Origin: Flavobacteriales bacterium UBA720
GTDB lineage: Bacteria > Bacteroidota > Bacteroidia > Flavobacteriales > Weeksellaceae
Length of the DNA: 54,109 bases
Direction: 5' to 3'
Assembly (NCBI GenBank): GCA_002297505.1
Contig: DBLQ01000033.1
Location: 24,637-78,745 of the forward strand
The notes beneath the pieces are model-generated. The model ran no database searches. It was not told the DNA's origin and worked only from the letters and a program-made list of their open reading frames with translations. Of this stretch, positions 38,621 to 47,137 are shown piece by piece (position 1 is the first letter of the stretch; each line of letters begins with the position of its first letter). The translations under genes and the position numbers were made by a program.

Positions 38621-40369
38621 TCAAAGCGTTTTCTCACCATCCTCACTCACAACCTGCGCTTTATAAAGCACAGAATAATAACCATTCTTAGCCAGAAGTT
38701 CCTGGTGCGTGCCTTCTTCCACAATCAGTCCGTGATCCATTACGATGATTTTATCGGCTTTTTCGATGGTGGAAAGTCGGTGCGCAATGATGATGGACGT
38801 TCTGTTTTTTGTGATTTTTTCTGTTGCTCGTTGGATGAGTTTTTCACTTTCGTGGTCGATGGATGATGTGGCCTCGTCCAGGATCAGAAGTTTTGGGTCA
38901 GAAAGATATGCGCGCAAAAAGGACAGGAGCTGACGCTGCCCGAGCGAGATCGATGATCCGCGCTCACTCACAACGTAATCATAGCCACTGGGCAATTTCT
39001 CAATAAATTCATCTACTTCAATTTCCCGCGCCGCTTTTTTGACCTCTTCCGGAGTGATACTTTCATCACCCAAAGTAAGGTTTTCAAAAATACTGCCGTG
39101 GAAGAGGAAAACATCCTGAAGCACCACACCAATATGACTTCTCAGGTTATACAATTCATAATCCCGGATGTCCACATCGTCCAGCATTATTCTTCCGGAA
39201 TTGATGTCGTACAATCTGGTAATCAAACTGATAATTGTGGATTTTCCTGCTCCGGTGGCACCAACAATCGCCACAGTTTCGCCCGGATTGACTTTGAAAT
39301 CGATGCCTTTCAGCACTTCCTGTTTATCGTCATAAGCAAAATGAACGTTTTGGAATTCTATTTTTCCATCAAAATGATTTTTGGCCACCGTTCCGTTATT
39401 GGGCATTGCCTGGTCTTCGTCCATCACGCCGAGAACTCTTTCTGCGCCGACAATTCCGCGCTGAATATTATTGAATCGATCTGCGATCTGTCTCAGCGGA
39501 CGGATCAGCATATTGATAAACTGAATGAAAGCGATGATGACTCCCGGCGTCGATTTGATGAAACCGCCATAAAATAAGATAAATCCAATAAATAATGATG
39601 AAATCAATTCCACGACAGGGAAGAACAGCGAGAAAATGAAAACGGTTTTCAGGAGCGCTTTCTTGAGTGCAATGTTAATGGTGTCAAATTTAGCAAACTC
39701 GGCTTCTTCTCTGTTAAAAACCTGAATCAAAGACATCCCTGCCAGCCTTTCCTGTACAAAGCTATTTTGCGTGGCTGTCCAGCTTCTCTCCGCACCAAAA
39801 GCAACCTTCAGTTTTTTCTGGAAGACTCTGGTGATAATGACCATTATCGGAAGAATCGCGAGAGAAATCATACTCAGGTGCGTGTCCACCTGGAACATCG
39901 CAAAAAGTACCATTCCGATTCTCAGTATATCGCCAAAAACCATCAAAAATCCGTCTGTGTAGACCGTTGCAATCGTTTCCACATCACCCACGGCTCTGGT
40001 TACCAGATTCCCGATCGCGGTTTTGTCAAAGAACGCCGTCCGGAAGTAGATAAGCTTGTGATACAACCTCTCGCGGATGTCCCGAATCACATTCTGGGAA
40101 ATGAAATTGGAAAAGTAAACCAGGAAAAAGTTGAGAATCGTTTCCGCAACCACCAATCCGATGAGCATATAGATGTGCTTCATCAGCTGGGCTTTATCTT
40201 TCAGCTTGACAATGTCGATATCCACAACATCTTTTGTCAAAATTGGTCTGTATGTAGAAACCACCGCCAGAAAAATCGAAATAATCAGGGTGAAAATAAA
40301 CCACGAACGGAATTTCATCCCGATCAGAAAAAGTCGTTTTACAATGTCCCAGGTCGTTTGTTGCTTCAT
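38621..40369 (-). CDS. MsbA-like ABC exporter (fused membrane and ATPase domains)
   Basis: The 582-residue half-transporter has six membrane segments in its first 310 residues and a canonical ABC domain: Walker A GATGAGKS, signature SLGQRQ in place of LSGGQ but functional-looking, Walker B LLILDEATSSID and the H-loop IIAHRLST. It is of the MsbA/MDR family, which exports lipids or hydrophobic compounds as a homodimer or heterodimer. All catalytic residues are present, in contrast to the exporter at 179. The substrate is unknown. It is monocistronic, with a TATTTTTG box (minus strand, 40415-40422) upstream. Confidence 0.93.
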   Translation of the reverse strand: MKQQTTWDIVKRLFLIGMKFRSWFIFTLIISIFLAVVSTYRPILTKDVVDIDIVKLKDKAQLMKHIYMLIGLVVAETILNFFLVYFSNFISQNVIRDIRERLYHKLIYFRTAFFDKTAIGNLVTRAVGDVETIATVYTDGFLMVFGDILRIGMVLFAMFQVDTHLSMISLAILPIMVIITRVFQKKLKVAFGAERSWTATQNSFVQERLAGMSLIQVFNREEAEFAKFDTINIALKKALLKTVFIFSLFFPVVELISSLFIGFILFYGGFIKSTPGVIIAFIQFINMLIRPLRQIADRFNNIQRGIVGAERVLGVMDEDQAMPNNGTVAKNHFDGKIEFQNVHFAYDDKQEVLKGIDFKVNPGETVAIVGATGAGKSTIISLITRLYDINSGRIMLDDVDIRDYELYNLRSHIGVVLQDVFLFHGSIFENLTLGDESITPEEVKKAAREIEVDEFIEKLPSGYDYVVSERGSSISLGQRQLLSFLRAYLSDPKLLILDEATSSIDHESEKLIQRATEKITKNRTSIIIAHRLSTIEKADKIIVMDHGLIVEEGTHQELLAKNGYYSVLYKAQVVSEDGEKTL

Positions 40370-40488
40370 TTTTCTCTTGATTCCATAGATTTTTCATTGT
40401 CGAAAAAATCTTTGCAAAAATAAGACTTTCAAATTGTAAAATCCTGACGTTAACGAAATTTAGCAGTCATCGCGCTTCAAGGTCTACA

Positions 40489-41568
40489 TTAATCGTCAAA
40501 CTCCTGGAAAGGGATTTTCAGCTGTACGGAAATTTGCTTTTTTTCTTCTGTATTGAGATTGGAAAGCGAGAGGCCCAGCAGGCGGATGGCTTTATCGAAA
40601 GGGCGCAGTTCCCACAGCTTTTTTGCTGTTTTGTAGAATGACGTTGCATTTTCGAAGTACAGTTCCTGCGTTTTACTTCTTGTGAAGAGAGAAAAATCTT
40701 TGTACTTTATTTTAAGTGTCAGGGTTTTTCCTTTAATTTCTTTTTTGCCAAGCCTCTCTTCCAGCTCTTCGCTGAGGGATTTTAGTTTCTCATCGATCTG
40801 GTCATCTTCATTGATGCCATCCCAAAATGTGCGTTCCACTGCGACGCTTTTCTGGATGCGGTTGGGCTTCACTTCGCCATTATGAATGCCCCGGACCACG
40901 TTATAATAGTACCGGCCGGATTTCCCGAAGAGTCCTTCCAGCTGCTGCAGTGTTTTGGCCTTCAGGTCTGCTCCTTTGAAGATATGCAGTTCGTGCATTT
41001 TATTGGCAGTTACCTTTCCCACACCGTAGAATTTCTCTATCGGGAGATTTTCCAGAAATTCATTAATCTTGGTAGGGTGAATGGTTTTCTGGCCGTTCGG
41101 TTTGTTGATGTCTGATGCTACTTTGGCCAAAAATTTATTGACAGAAATTCCTGCCGAAGCAGTCAGTCCGGTTTTTTCAAAGATGCGCTGGCGGATTTCC
41201 TTCGCTATATCATTGGCAGATTCGATGTTTTTCTTGTTTTCGGTGACATCCAGGTAAGCCTCGTCCAGAGAGAGCGGCTCTACCAGATCGGTATATTCAT
41301 AAAAAATATCACGGATTTTGCCCGAAATTTCCTTGTATCGCTGGAAACGCGGCTTCACGAAAATCAGATGCGGACATTTTTCTCTGGCCGTCATGCTGGG
41401 CATTGCAGACCTTACACCAAATTTCCGGGCTTCATAACTTGCTGCCGCCACCACGCCACGGTGCCCTCCGCCCACGGCAATGGCTTTACCGCGCAGTCCC
41501 GGGTTGTCCAGCTGCTCTACAGAGGCGTAGAAGGCATCCATATCTACGTGGATGATTTTGCGTTGCAT
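40489..41568 (-). CDS. dinB: DNA polymerase IV (Y family)
   Basis: The 359-residue protein starts with the Y-family active-site block HVDMDAFYASVEQ (Asp8 and Asp10), followed by YEARKFGVRSAMPS, the second catalytic block SLDEAYLDV, the helix-hairpin-helix region FYGVGKVTANKMHEL, and the little-finger domain. It copies damaged DNA with low fidelity. It ends EFDD without an obvious clamp-binding motif; the preceding residues (QLKIPFQEFDD) could serve as one. The start is preceded by a leader of repeating TAACTT/TAACC-like units (41569-41600). The gap to the ABC gene is about 120 bases. Confidence 0.95.
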   Translation of the reverse strand: MQRKIIHVDMDAFYASVEQLDNPGLRGKAIAVGGGHRGVVAAASYEARKFGVRSAMPSMTAREKCPHLIFVKPRFQRYKEISGKIRDIFYEYTDLVEPLSLDEAYLDVTENKKNIESANDIAKEIRQRIFEKTGLTASAGISVNKFLAKVASDINKPNGQKTIHPTKINEFLENLPIEKFYGVGKVTANKMHELHIFKGADLKAKTLQQLEGLFGKSGRYYYNVVRGIHNGEVKPNRIQKSVAVERTFWDGINEDDQIDEKLKSLSEELEERLGKKEIKGKTLTLKIKYKDFSLFTRSKTQELYFENATSFYKTAKKLWELRPFDKAIRLLGLSLSNLNTEEKKQISVQLKIPFQEFDD

Positions 41569-41639
41569 TGCTTAGAGGTTAGAAGTTATAGGTTAAAAGT
41601 TAGATGGAAATTTTGGTTATTACAAATTTAATCAAAAAA

Positions 41640-41663
41640 AATCCCGAATACTTTTTCGGGATT
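41640..41663 (-). terminator. Terminator after the thioredoxin-like gene
   Basis: On the minus strand AATCCCGA (41663-41656) pairs with TCGGGATT (41647-41640) and is followed by seven T residues (complement of 41634-41640). It lies nine bases past the thioredoxin-like gene stop codon. Confidence 0.85.
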
Positions 41664-41671
41664 GTCAGTTG

Positions 41672-42187
41672 TTATTTTGTGAGCCTGTCTATCGTTACCT
41701 GGAGTTCCGGATCTTCCGGAGAGATGGCGTAATATTTGGCAATATTCGATTTTTGATCTACCACAATGTACCTCGGAATCCAGTTGAGGTCAATATAATT
41801 GTTGAAGTCATTCTTCCAACCCGCGGAAAACCAGTAATTCTCCTTGTCAGTCATCTCGAATCGATCCACGCTTTTATCGAAACCTTCTTTTGATCGCTCT
41901 AAAGAAAGGAAAACAAAATCGATATCCGGATTTTGAGCTTCTAGCTCCTTGGCTTTTGGAAACGCCTTGATGCAGTCTCGGCACCAGCCGGCCCAGAAGT
42001 CCAGAACGAGAACTTTTCCCTGATGCTGCTTCAGGATATCGCGCATGGAGATTTCCTTGCCGTTTTTATCCTGCAATTTTTGGCTTAATGCTTCCTTGGA
42101 AAATTGGGTTTTCATTATTTTCGGCGCTTCTTGCGAAAAGCTGAAATTGAAGACACACAATACGACAAATAAAATAATCCTCTTCAT
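41672..42187 (-). CDS. TlpA-type thioredoxin-like exported protein
   Basis: The 171-residue protein has a signal peptide (MKRIILFVVLCVFNFSFSQ) and a thioredoxin fold with FWAGWCRDC (Cys-Arg-Asp-Cys) at about residues 70-78, instead of the common WCGPC or WCxPC. The cis-proline region follows (LNWIPRYIVVDQ, with Ile-Pro). It should act in the periplasm in thiol-disulfide exchange, probably as a reductase, as TlpA/ResA relatives do. The CRDC pair alters the expected redox potential; this is inference. Monocistronic, with its own terminator. Confidence 0.9.
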   Translation of the reverse strand: MKRIILFVVLCVFNFSFSQEAPKIMKTQFSKEALSQKLQDKNGKEISMRDILKQHQGKVLVLDFWAGWCRDCIKAFPKAKELEAQNPDIDFVFLSLERSKEGFDKSVDRFEMTDKENYWFSAGWKNDFNNYIDLNWIPRYIVVDQKSNIAKYYAISPEDPELQVTIDRLTK

Positions 42188-42243
42188 TTCTATAATTGTT
42201 TTGAGATGCGAATTTAGAACATAAGTTCCTTTTTAAATCAAAA

Positions 42244-42266
42244 AAGACAGCGATAATAACTGTCTT
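42244..42266 (-). terminator. Terminator after lpxK
   Basis: On the minus strand the arms AAGACAG (42266-42260) and CTGTCTT (42250-42244) pair around a nine-base loop and are followed by a T run (complement of 42236-42245). It serves the leftward lpxK transcript. Confidence 0.75.
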
Positions 42267-42301
42267 GATGATTTATAAATTGAATGAAATTTCATTTAAC
42301 C

Positions 42302-43336
42302 TCAGCGCTTCTTGACATAATCCGCAATCAGCATGTTAAATTCCTCACGTTTGTCAATTTCTACGTTAATCGGCCAGTAATAGATTTTATCCCGCAGATA
42401 ATCAAAGGTTTTAAGGCGAACGTAATCTTTTTCCGTAGTCAGAATGACTTTGTATTCACCAAGTTTTTTATATTCAGCACTGATTTTTTTGATGTCTTCA
42501 TCGGTAAAGTTGTGATGATCCTTGTACTGGAGATGCTTTACATTCTTATTGTATTTGGCAATCTCTTTTAATAGTTGAGAAGGATTGGCAATTCCCGTAA
42601 TCAGAAGAACATCATAATAATCGAGATTCTTTACCGGCATGGCTTTGTCCAGACCGAGAATATTTTCGTCATAAGCAATGGAAGAAAAGAATATTTTTTG
42701 ATAATGCTGAGGCCTGATTCTGGAGATGTAGAATTGTTTTTTCTCTTCCGTGAGATCATCCGGGCATTTCGTGACCATAATGATGTCGGCACGGCTTTTC
42801 CCGCGGCGGCTTTCTCGTAGATCACCAGCCGGCAGCACGAAATCTTTGAAAAAAGGGTCGTTGTAATCGGTCAGGAGAAGATTCATTCCGGGTTTTATCG
42901 CACGATGCTGGTAGCTGTCATCCAGCAGCAGCACATCCAGATCCATATCGGCAATGATTTTTTTGGCGCCGTAGACGCGGTCTTCGCATACGCCAATGAC
43001 GAACCGGTTTCGGAAACGCTCGAAAAGCTGCATCGGTTCATCACCCACCAGCTTATAATTGCTTTCGTAGTTCACGATTTTGTAGCCTTTCGTAACTCTG
43101 CCATAGCCGCGCGACAGCACGCCCGTGCGGAATGACTTGGAAAGATACTCGGCAAGGTACATCACCATCGGAGATTTTCCGCTGCCACCTACAGACAGAT
43201 TCCCGACACCAATAATTGGTGTTCTGAATTTCGACGAAGAAAAAATCCCCAAATCATACAATCGGTTTCTTACAGAAGTGCCGAGATGATAACCCAGGGA
43301 AAAAGGGTAGAGATACCATCTTTTCATAGGCTGCAA
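42302..43336 (-). CDS. lpxK: Tetraacyldisaccharide 4'-kinase
   Basis: The 344-residue inner-membrane-associated kinase phosphorylates the 4' position of the lipid A precursor. It has the LpxK features: an N-terminal hydrophobic segment (WYLYPFSLGYHLG), the P-loop GNLSVGGSGKSP (about residues 46-57), the substrate-facing LLDDSYQHRAIKPG, ILLTDYNDPF and the Walker B-like TKCPDDL. Length is normal (about 340). It is monocistronic and divergent from yicC, so the organism makes a lipid A with a 4' phosphate at least transiently. Confidence 0.95.
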   Translation of the reverse strand: MQPMKRWYLYPFSLGYHLGTSVRNRLYDLGIFSSSKFRTPIIGVGNLSVGGSGKSPMVMYLAEYLSKSFRTGVLSRGYGRVTKGYKIVNYESNYKLVGDEPMQLFERFRNRFVIGVCEDRVYGAKKIIADMDLDVLLLDDSYQHRAIKPGMNLLLTDYNDPFFKDFVLPAGDLRESRRGKSRADIIMVTKCPDDLTEEKKQFYISRIRPQHYQKIFFSSIAYDENILGLDKAMPVKNLDYYDVLLITGIANPSQLLKEIAKYNKNVKHLQYKDHHNFTDEDIKKISAEYKKLGEYKVILTTEKDYVRLKTFDYLRDKIYYWPINVEIDKREEFNMLIADYVKKR

Positions 43337-43406
43337 AAATAGGGAAAAGCAATGGATTTAATATTGTGATTTTTTTTGATTTTACAAGCATAAGAATCAA
43401 ATTGAG

Positions 43407-43414
43407 TATCTTTG
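43407..43414 (+). promoter_or_regulatory. Candidate -7 promoter box for yicC
   Basis: TATCTTTG matches TAnnTTTG exactly and lies 20 bases before ATG 43434. A TTTG at 43375-43378 is somewhat too far upstream to be a typical -33 element. Confidence 0.5.
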
Positions 43415-43433
43415 CACTCTTATAAAAAATCCT

Positions 43434-44291
43434 ATGGTATTATCAATGACAGGTTTTGGCCGTGCCGAAACTGTTTATGAAGGAACAAAAATCACAGTGG
43501 ATATCAAATCCCTGAACAGTAAGAATTTTGACCTCAACGTCAAAGTTCCGCTGAGATACAAGGAAAAAGAATTTGACATCCGTAAATTGCTGAACGATAA
43601 AATTCTTCGCGGAAAGGTCGACTGTTACATCAATTGTGAAAGTCTCGAAGACAGCAATGATGTCAAGATCAATCAGGAACTCGTCAGAAACTATATGAAG
43701 CAGTTGCGAGACGTAGGCTCCGATGCTCCGGAATTCGAATTGCTGAAAATGGCTGTCCGCATGCCCGACGTCTTATCGACCAAAAGCTCTGAGTTAGAAG
43801 CCGCGGAGTGGAATGCTCTTCTGAATGTAGTGCAGGAATCTGTAGCCAGGTTTATCGAGTTTCGCCAGACGGAAGGTAGTCAGCTTGCTGAGGAAATTGA
43901 GAAGATCGTTCAGAATATCGAATATAACCTTAGTCAGGTGGCTCAGTACGAAGAGGAAAGAATCCAACCTATCAAAGACCGCTATCAAACCGCTTTGAAG
44001 AACTTTGAAAATATTGATGAGACCAGATATTACCAGGAAATGGTGTATTTCGTTGAAAAACTGGATATTTCTGAGGAGAAAGTGCGTCTTTCTCAACATA
44101 TCAAATATTATCTTGAAGTGATGAAAAATGAAGATTTCAATGGAAAGAAATTGGGTTTCATTGCGCAGGAAATGGGAAGGGAAATCAATACTTTGGGTTC
44201 CAAAGCCAATCATTCTGAGATTCAGAAATTGGTAGTGGAGATGAAGGATGATTTGGAAAAAATCAAGGAGCAAACGCTGAATGTTTTGTAG
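43434..44291 (+). CDS. yicC: YicC family endoribonuclease
   Basis: The 285-residue protein starts MVLSMTGFGRAE, the signature N-terminus of the YicC family, with KSLNSKNFDLNVKVP and the C-terminal block HIKYYLEVMKNEDFNGKKLG, then IAQEMGREINTLGSKANHSE. E. coli YicC is now described as an endoribonuclease acting on RNA (RNase YicC/YloC type). It is followed by a small gene and then guanylate kinase, an order seen in many bacteria, so a link between gmk and yicC is well known from genome context. Confidence 0.93.
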   Translation: MVLSMTGFGRAETVYEGTKITVDIKSLNSKNFDLNVKVPLRYKEKEFDIRKLLNDKILRGKVDCYINCESLEDSNDVKINQELVRNYMKQLRDVGSDAPEFELLKMAVRMPDVLSTKSSELEAAEWNALLNVVQESVARFIEFRQTEGSQLAEEIEKIVQNIEYNLSQVAQYEEERIQPIKDRYQTALKNFENIDETRYYQEMVYFVEKLDISEEKVRLSQHIKYYLEVMKNEDFNGKKLGFIAQEMGREINTLGSKANHSEIQKLVVEMKDDLEKIKEQTLNVL

Positions 44292-44293
44292 AA

Positions 44294-44536
44294 TTGAAAA
44301 AGAAGATTTTTCTTTTAGTAATTGTTTTGGTGATTTCCAGATTCTTTTCGGGAGTTTATCAAAATGATGAATTTGGAGGAAATCATTTATTCATCAAACA
44401 TCGTCCGACTTGGCATTGGTATTTTTATTCGCCAATTGGATTATCTGATAGAGCTAATGGAGATTTGTTACCAGAAGAACAATTAGAACAACAATATTGG
44501 GACGAGTTTATTAAAAGTAAGATTGAATTAGAATAA
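44294..44536 (+). CDS. Small protein of unknown function between yicC and gmk
   Basis: An 80-residue frame opens at TTG 44294, two bases after the yicC stop codon. It has a hydrophobic start (KKKIFLLVIVLVISRFFSGV, signal peptide or membrane anchor) and a polar C-terminal half with PTWHWYFYSPIGLSD and a glutamate-rich end (LLPEEQLEQQYWDEF). The tight spacing after yicC and the export-type N-terminus support a real gene despite the TTG start. The function is unknown; the WHWYFYSP segment is aromatic-rich. Confidence 0.62.
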   Translation: MKKKIFLLVIVLVISRFFSGVYQNDEFGGNHLFIKHRPTWHWYFYSPIGLSDRANGDLLPEEQLEQQYWDEFIKSKIELE

Positions 44537-44601
44537 AGCTCCGTAGGAGCGGAATGTTTGTAGGAAATATAGCCAACACAAAATAGAGCTCCGTAGGAGC
44601 G
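44537..44601. repeat. Pair of palindromic AGCTCCGTAGGAGCG repeats
   Basis: AGCTCCGTAGGAGCG occurs at 44537-44551 and again at 44587-44601, 50 bases apart. Each contains the dyad GCTCC/GGAGC. This resembles a REP-like intergenic repeat common in Flavobacteriia (from memory). They lie in the gap before gmk. Confidence 0.8.
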
Positions 44602-44660
44602 ACATAGTGAAATACTAGTTTCCAGGCATCAAACATCAACATAATTTTAAAAATCAAATT

Positions 44661-45227
44661 TTGAAAGAAAAAGTTATCATATTCTCCGCGCCGTCCGGAA
44701 GTGGAAAAACAACTTTGGTAAAGCACGGATTGTCTGTGATTCCGCAACTCAGTTTTTCGATTTCCGCAACTACCAGACAACCTCGCGGCGAGGAACAGCA
44801 CGCCGTCGATTATTACTTTCTGACACCGGAAGAATTCAGAACCAAAATTTCGGAAGATGGTTTCGTGGAGTTTGAGGAAGTTTATACCGACAAATATTAC
44901 GGCACGCTGAAATCCGAGGTCGAAAGAATCTGGAAGGAAGGCAAAGTCGTGATTTTTGATGTCGATGTCAAAGGCGGAATCCGGCTGAAAGAGATTTTCG
45001 GAGACAAAGCTTTGTCGATTTTTGTAATGCCGCCAAGCATTGCCGAGTTGGAACAGAGATTGATCAAAAGAAACACCGACTGCGCAGAAACCATCAAAAC
45101 CCGCGTGGAAAAAGCCGGCGAAGAAATGACTTACCAAAAACACTTCGATAAAATCATTGTTAACACAGATTTGGACACAGCGAAAGCGGAAGTCGAGGAA
45201 ATTATCAATAACTTTATCAACCAGTAG
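44661..45227 (+). CDS. gmk: Guanylate kinase
   Basis: The 188-residue enzyme phosphorylates GMP to GDP with ATP. It has the P-loop SAPSGSGKTTLVKH (about residues 9-22), the GMP-binding SATTRQPRGEE and the YFLTPEEF segment, and the lid region ending IKRNTD. The start is TTG 44661; the residue order after it (KEKVIIFSAPSG) fits gmk well, and no upstream in-frame ATG is available, so a TTG start is likely. It follows yicC in the common yicC-gmk order. Confidence 0.93.
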   Translation: MKEKVIIFSAPSGSGKTTLVKHGLSVIPQLSFSISATTRQPRGEEQHAVDYYFLTPEEFRTKISEDGFVEFEEVYTDKYYGTLKSEVERIWKEGKVVIFDVDVKGGIRLKEIFGDKALSIFVMPPSIAELEQRLIKRNTDCAETIKTRVEKAGEEMTYQKHFDKIIVNTDLDTAKAEVEEIINNFINQ

Positions 45228-45302
45228 TTAGCCGATAGCAATTGGCAATTAACAATTGGCTTTCAAAACAAAAACATTTAACTTTAAAGTTAATTTTAAA
45301 AG

Positions 45303-46319
45303 ATGGAAAAAACATTAGAAACAGCGATAAACAATATGCCTGTCAAAGGTTTTCTGGACTTGAAAGAATTTGCAATCCCAACCGGAGACGATTTGGTGAA
45401 GGCGATTCTTGACCTTAAAAAAGAAAAAAATGCGGTGATTCTGGCGCATTATTATCAGCCGGGACCAATTCAGGATATTGCCGATTTTCTTGGCGATTCG
45501 CTTCAATTGGCAAGGCAAGCGAAGGAAACCGACGCTGATATGATTGCATTTTGTGGCGTTCACTTTATGGCTGAGGCGGCAAAAATCCTTAATCCAACAA
45601 AAAAAGTGGTTCTTCCCGATACGTTGGCTGGTTGCTCTTTGGCAGACGGCTGTTCCGCGGAAGGTCTTAATAAAATGCGTGAGCAATATCCGAATGCTCT
45701 GGTGGCGACTTACATCAACTGTAATGCGGAGACTAAAGCAGCTTCGGACATCATCGTAACCAGTTCGAATGCCGATCAAATCATCGAGGCTTTGCCGAAA
45801 GACCGACCGATTATTTTCGCTCCGGATAAAAACTTGGGACGATATCTCAGCAAAAAAACAGGGCGCGATATGATTCTCTGGGACGGAAGCTGCATCGTGC
45901 ACGAAGCGTTTTCTATGGAAAGAATCGCGCAGCAATTGGCCGACCATCCGAACGCCAAATTAATTGCACATCCGGAAAGTGAAACACCCGTCCTGGAATT
46001 GGCCCATTTTATCGGCTCCACTTCTGCACTTCTGAATTATGTAGAGCAGGATGATTGTCAGGAATTTATTATCGCAACAGAGGAAGGTATTCTTCACGAG
46101 ATGAGAAAACGCGCGCCACACAAATCTTTGATTCCGGCTCTGGTTTTCGACGAGAGTTGCAACTGCTCGGAATGTTTCTTTATGAAGAGAAACACGTTGG
46201 AAAAACTTTATCTCTGTATGAAGTACGAACTTCCGGAGATCACAATGGATGAAGACATTCGGTTAAAAGCACTCAAGCCAATCGAAGCAATGCTGGAACT
46301 TTCTAAAAGCATCAAGTAA
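45303..46319 (+). CDS. nadA: Quinolinate synthase A
   Basis: The 338-residue iron-sulfur enzyme condenses iminoaspartate with dihydroxyacetone phosphate to quinolinate in NAD synthesis. It has the NadA blocks LAHYYQPGPIQDIADFLGDS, FCGVHFMAEAAKIL with the first cluster cysteine, DLAGCSLADGC-type text here reading LPDTLAGCSLADGCS, YINCNAETKA and CNCSECFFMKRN near the C-terminus. These give three conserved cysteines for a 4Fe-4S cluster. The usual partners nadB and nadC are not in this window. The leader holds near-repeats of CAATTGGC/CAATTAAC, and a terminator follows. Confidence 0.95.
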   Translation: MEKTLETAINNMPVKGFLDLKEFAIPTGDDLVKAILDLKKEKNAVILAHYYQPGPIQDIADFLGDSLQLARQAKETDADMIAFCGVHFMAEAAKILNPTKKVVLPDTLAGCSLADGCSAEGLNKMREQYPNALVATYINCNAETKAASDIIVTSSNADQIIEALPKDRPIIFAPDKNLGRYLSKKTGRDMILWDGSCIVHEAFSMERIAQQLADHPNAKLIAHPESETPVLELAHFIGSTSALLNYVEQDDCQEFIIATEEGILHEMRKRAPHKSLIPALVFDESCNCSECFFMKRNTLEKLYLCMKYELPEITMDEDIRLKALKPIEAMLELSKSIK

Positions 46320-46324
46320 ACTAT

Positions 46325-46354
46325 AAACCTTGTCTTTTTAGATGAGGTTTTTTT
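46325..46354 (+). terminator. Terminator after nadA
   Basis: AAACCTTGTCT (46325-46335) pairs with AGATGAGGTTT (46340-46350), with two G-U pairs and a TTTT loop, followed by further T residues. Confidence 0.82.
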
Positions 46355-46404
46355 ATGGAATTGTTTGGGCAATCTCTGCAAATTTCTCCAAAGCTTTTCC
46401 CATT

Positions 46405-46505
46405 ACAAAAATTTGCAGAGCCGGGCTATCCGCTATATCTTTTGCTCCGCTGCGCTCCGCAAAAGGATGCCGCTTCTATCCCTATTGCAGCTTCGCAAGA
46501 AAGAG
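46405..46505 (-). repeat. Dispersed structured repeat, copy C
   Basis: Read on the minus strand it contains AGGGATAGAAGCGGCATCC, a central stem (TTTTGCGGAGCGC against GCGGAGCAAAA), and GATATAGCGGATAGCCCGGC. These blocks match copy A (10395-10530) in order. The 435-base gap 46320-46754 also holds the nadA terminator and a GTCATTCCG inverted repeat; a 70-codon frame crossing it is probably not a gene. Confidence 0.72.
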
Positions 46506-46539
46506 CGTTTCCTAAAAAATTAAAGTCTCCCAGAGTCTT

Positions 46540-46583
46540 GTCATTCCGGAGGAATCTGGACTGCTGAGATTCTGCGGAATGAC
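46540..46583. repeat. Inverted repeat of the GTCATTCCG family
   Basis: GTCATTCCGGAGGAATCT (46540-46557) is mirrored by AGATTCTGCGGAATGAC (46567-46583), with a nine-base loop. The same end motif occurs at 9525 and 11338. Confidence 0.8.
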
Positions 46584-46754
46584 AAACTTTACGCTTTAAA
46601 TTCGTAGCTTCTAAGCAAAGCGTCTTTGTGAACCTTAAAAATTTTCAATATAAACAAAAAACCTTTTCGCTCTTTGTGTTCAGAAATTTTCTATTTTTAG
46701 AGAATGAAACTTATTGTTCCATCTAAACCTATAAATAACAATATAAAAATTTAG

Positions 46755-47126
46755 ATGAAATCGAAAATAATCCTCGAAGACCTAAAAATCTACGCCTATC
46801 ACGGTGTTTTGCCGGAAGAAGCTCTGATTGGAAACCATTACATCATCAATGCAGAACTACACGCTGATCTGGAAAAAGCTTCACAAACGGATGATCTTAC
46901 TGACACTATCAATTACGCCGAAGTCAGCGAAATCATTCATCAGGAAATGGCGATTCGATCAGAACTTTTAGAACACGTGATTGGAAGAATGATCAATAGA
47001 ATTGAAAGTCAGTTTCCGCAGATTTCATTCATTAAAATAAAATTGACCAAAACCGTTCCGCCAATGCCGGGCGAAATGAAAGGCGTAAGTCTGGAATTCG
47101 AAAAAGTAATCAATCTCAAATCATAA
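46755..47126 (+). CDS. folB: Dihydroneopterin aldolase
   Basis: The 123-residue enzyme converts dihydroneopterin to hydroxymethyldihydropterin in folate synthesis. It has the FolB pattern: ILEDLKIYAYHGVLPEE (about residues 5-21, catalytic glutamate) and DTINYAEVSEIIHQ, the C-terminal KIKLTKTVPPMPGEMKGV with a conserved lysine, and normal length (about 120). The RDD gene follows after 11 bases and may be co-transcribed. The upstream gap holds repeats. Confidence 0.95.
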   Translation: MKSKIILEDLKIYAYHGVLPEEALIGNHYIINAELHADLEKASQTDDLTDTINYAEVSEIIHQEMAIRSELLEHVIGRMINRIESQFPQISFIKIKLTKTVPPMPGEMKGVSLEFEKVINLKS

Positions 47127-47137
47127 AACTAAAAACC

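Noticed and set aside
44537..44601. CRISPR array
   Set aside because: Only two short palindromic units with one spacer-like interval and no cas genes; better explained as a REP-type repeat.
46355..46567. 70-codon open frame after nadA
   Set aside because: It covers repeat copy C and the GTCATTCCG repeat; composition is that of the repeats.
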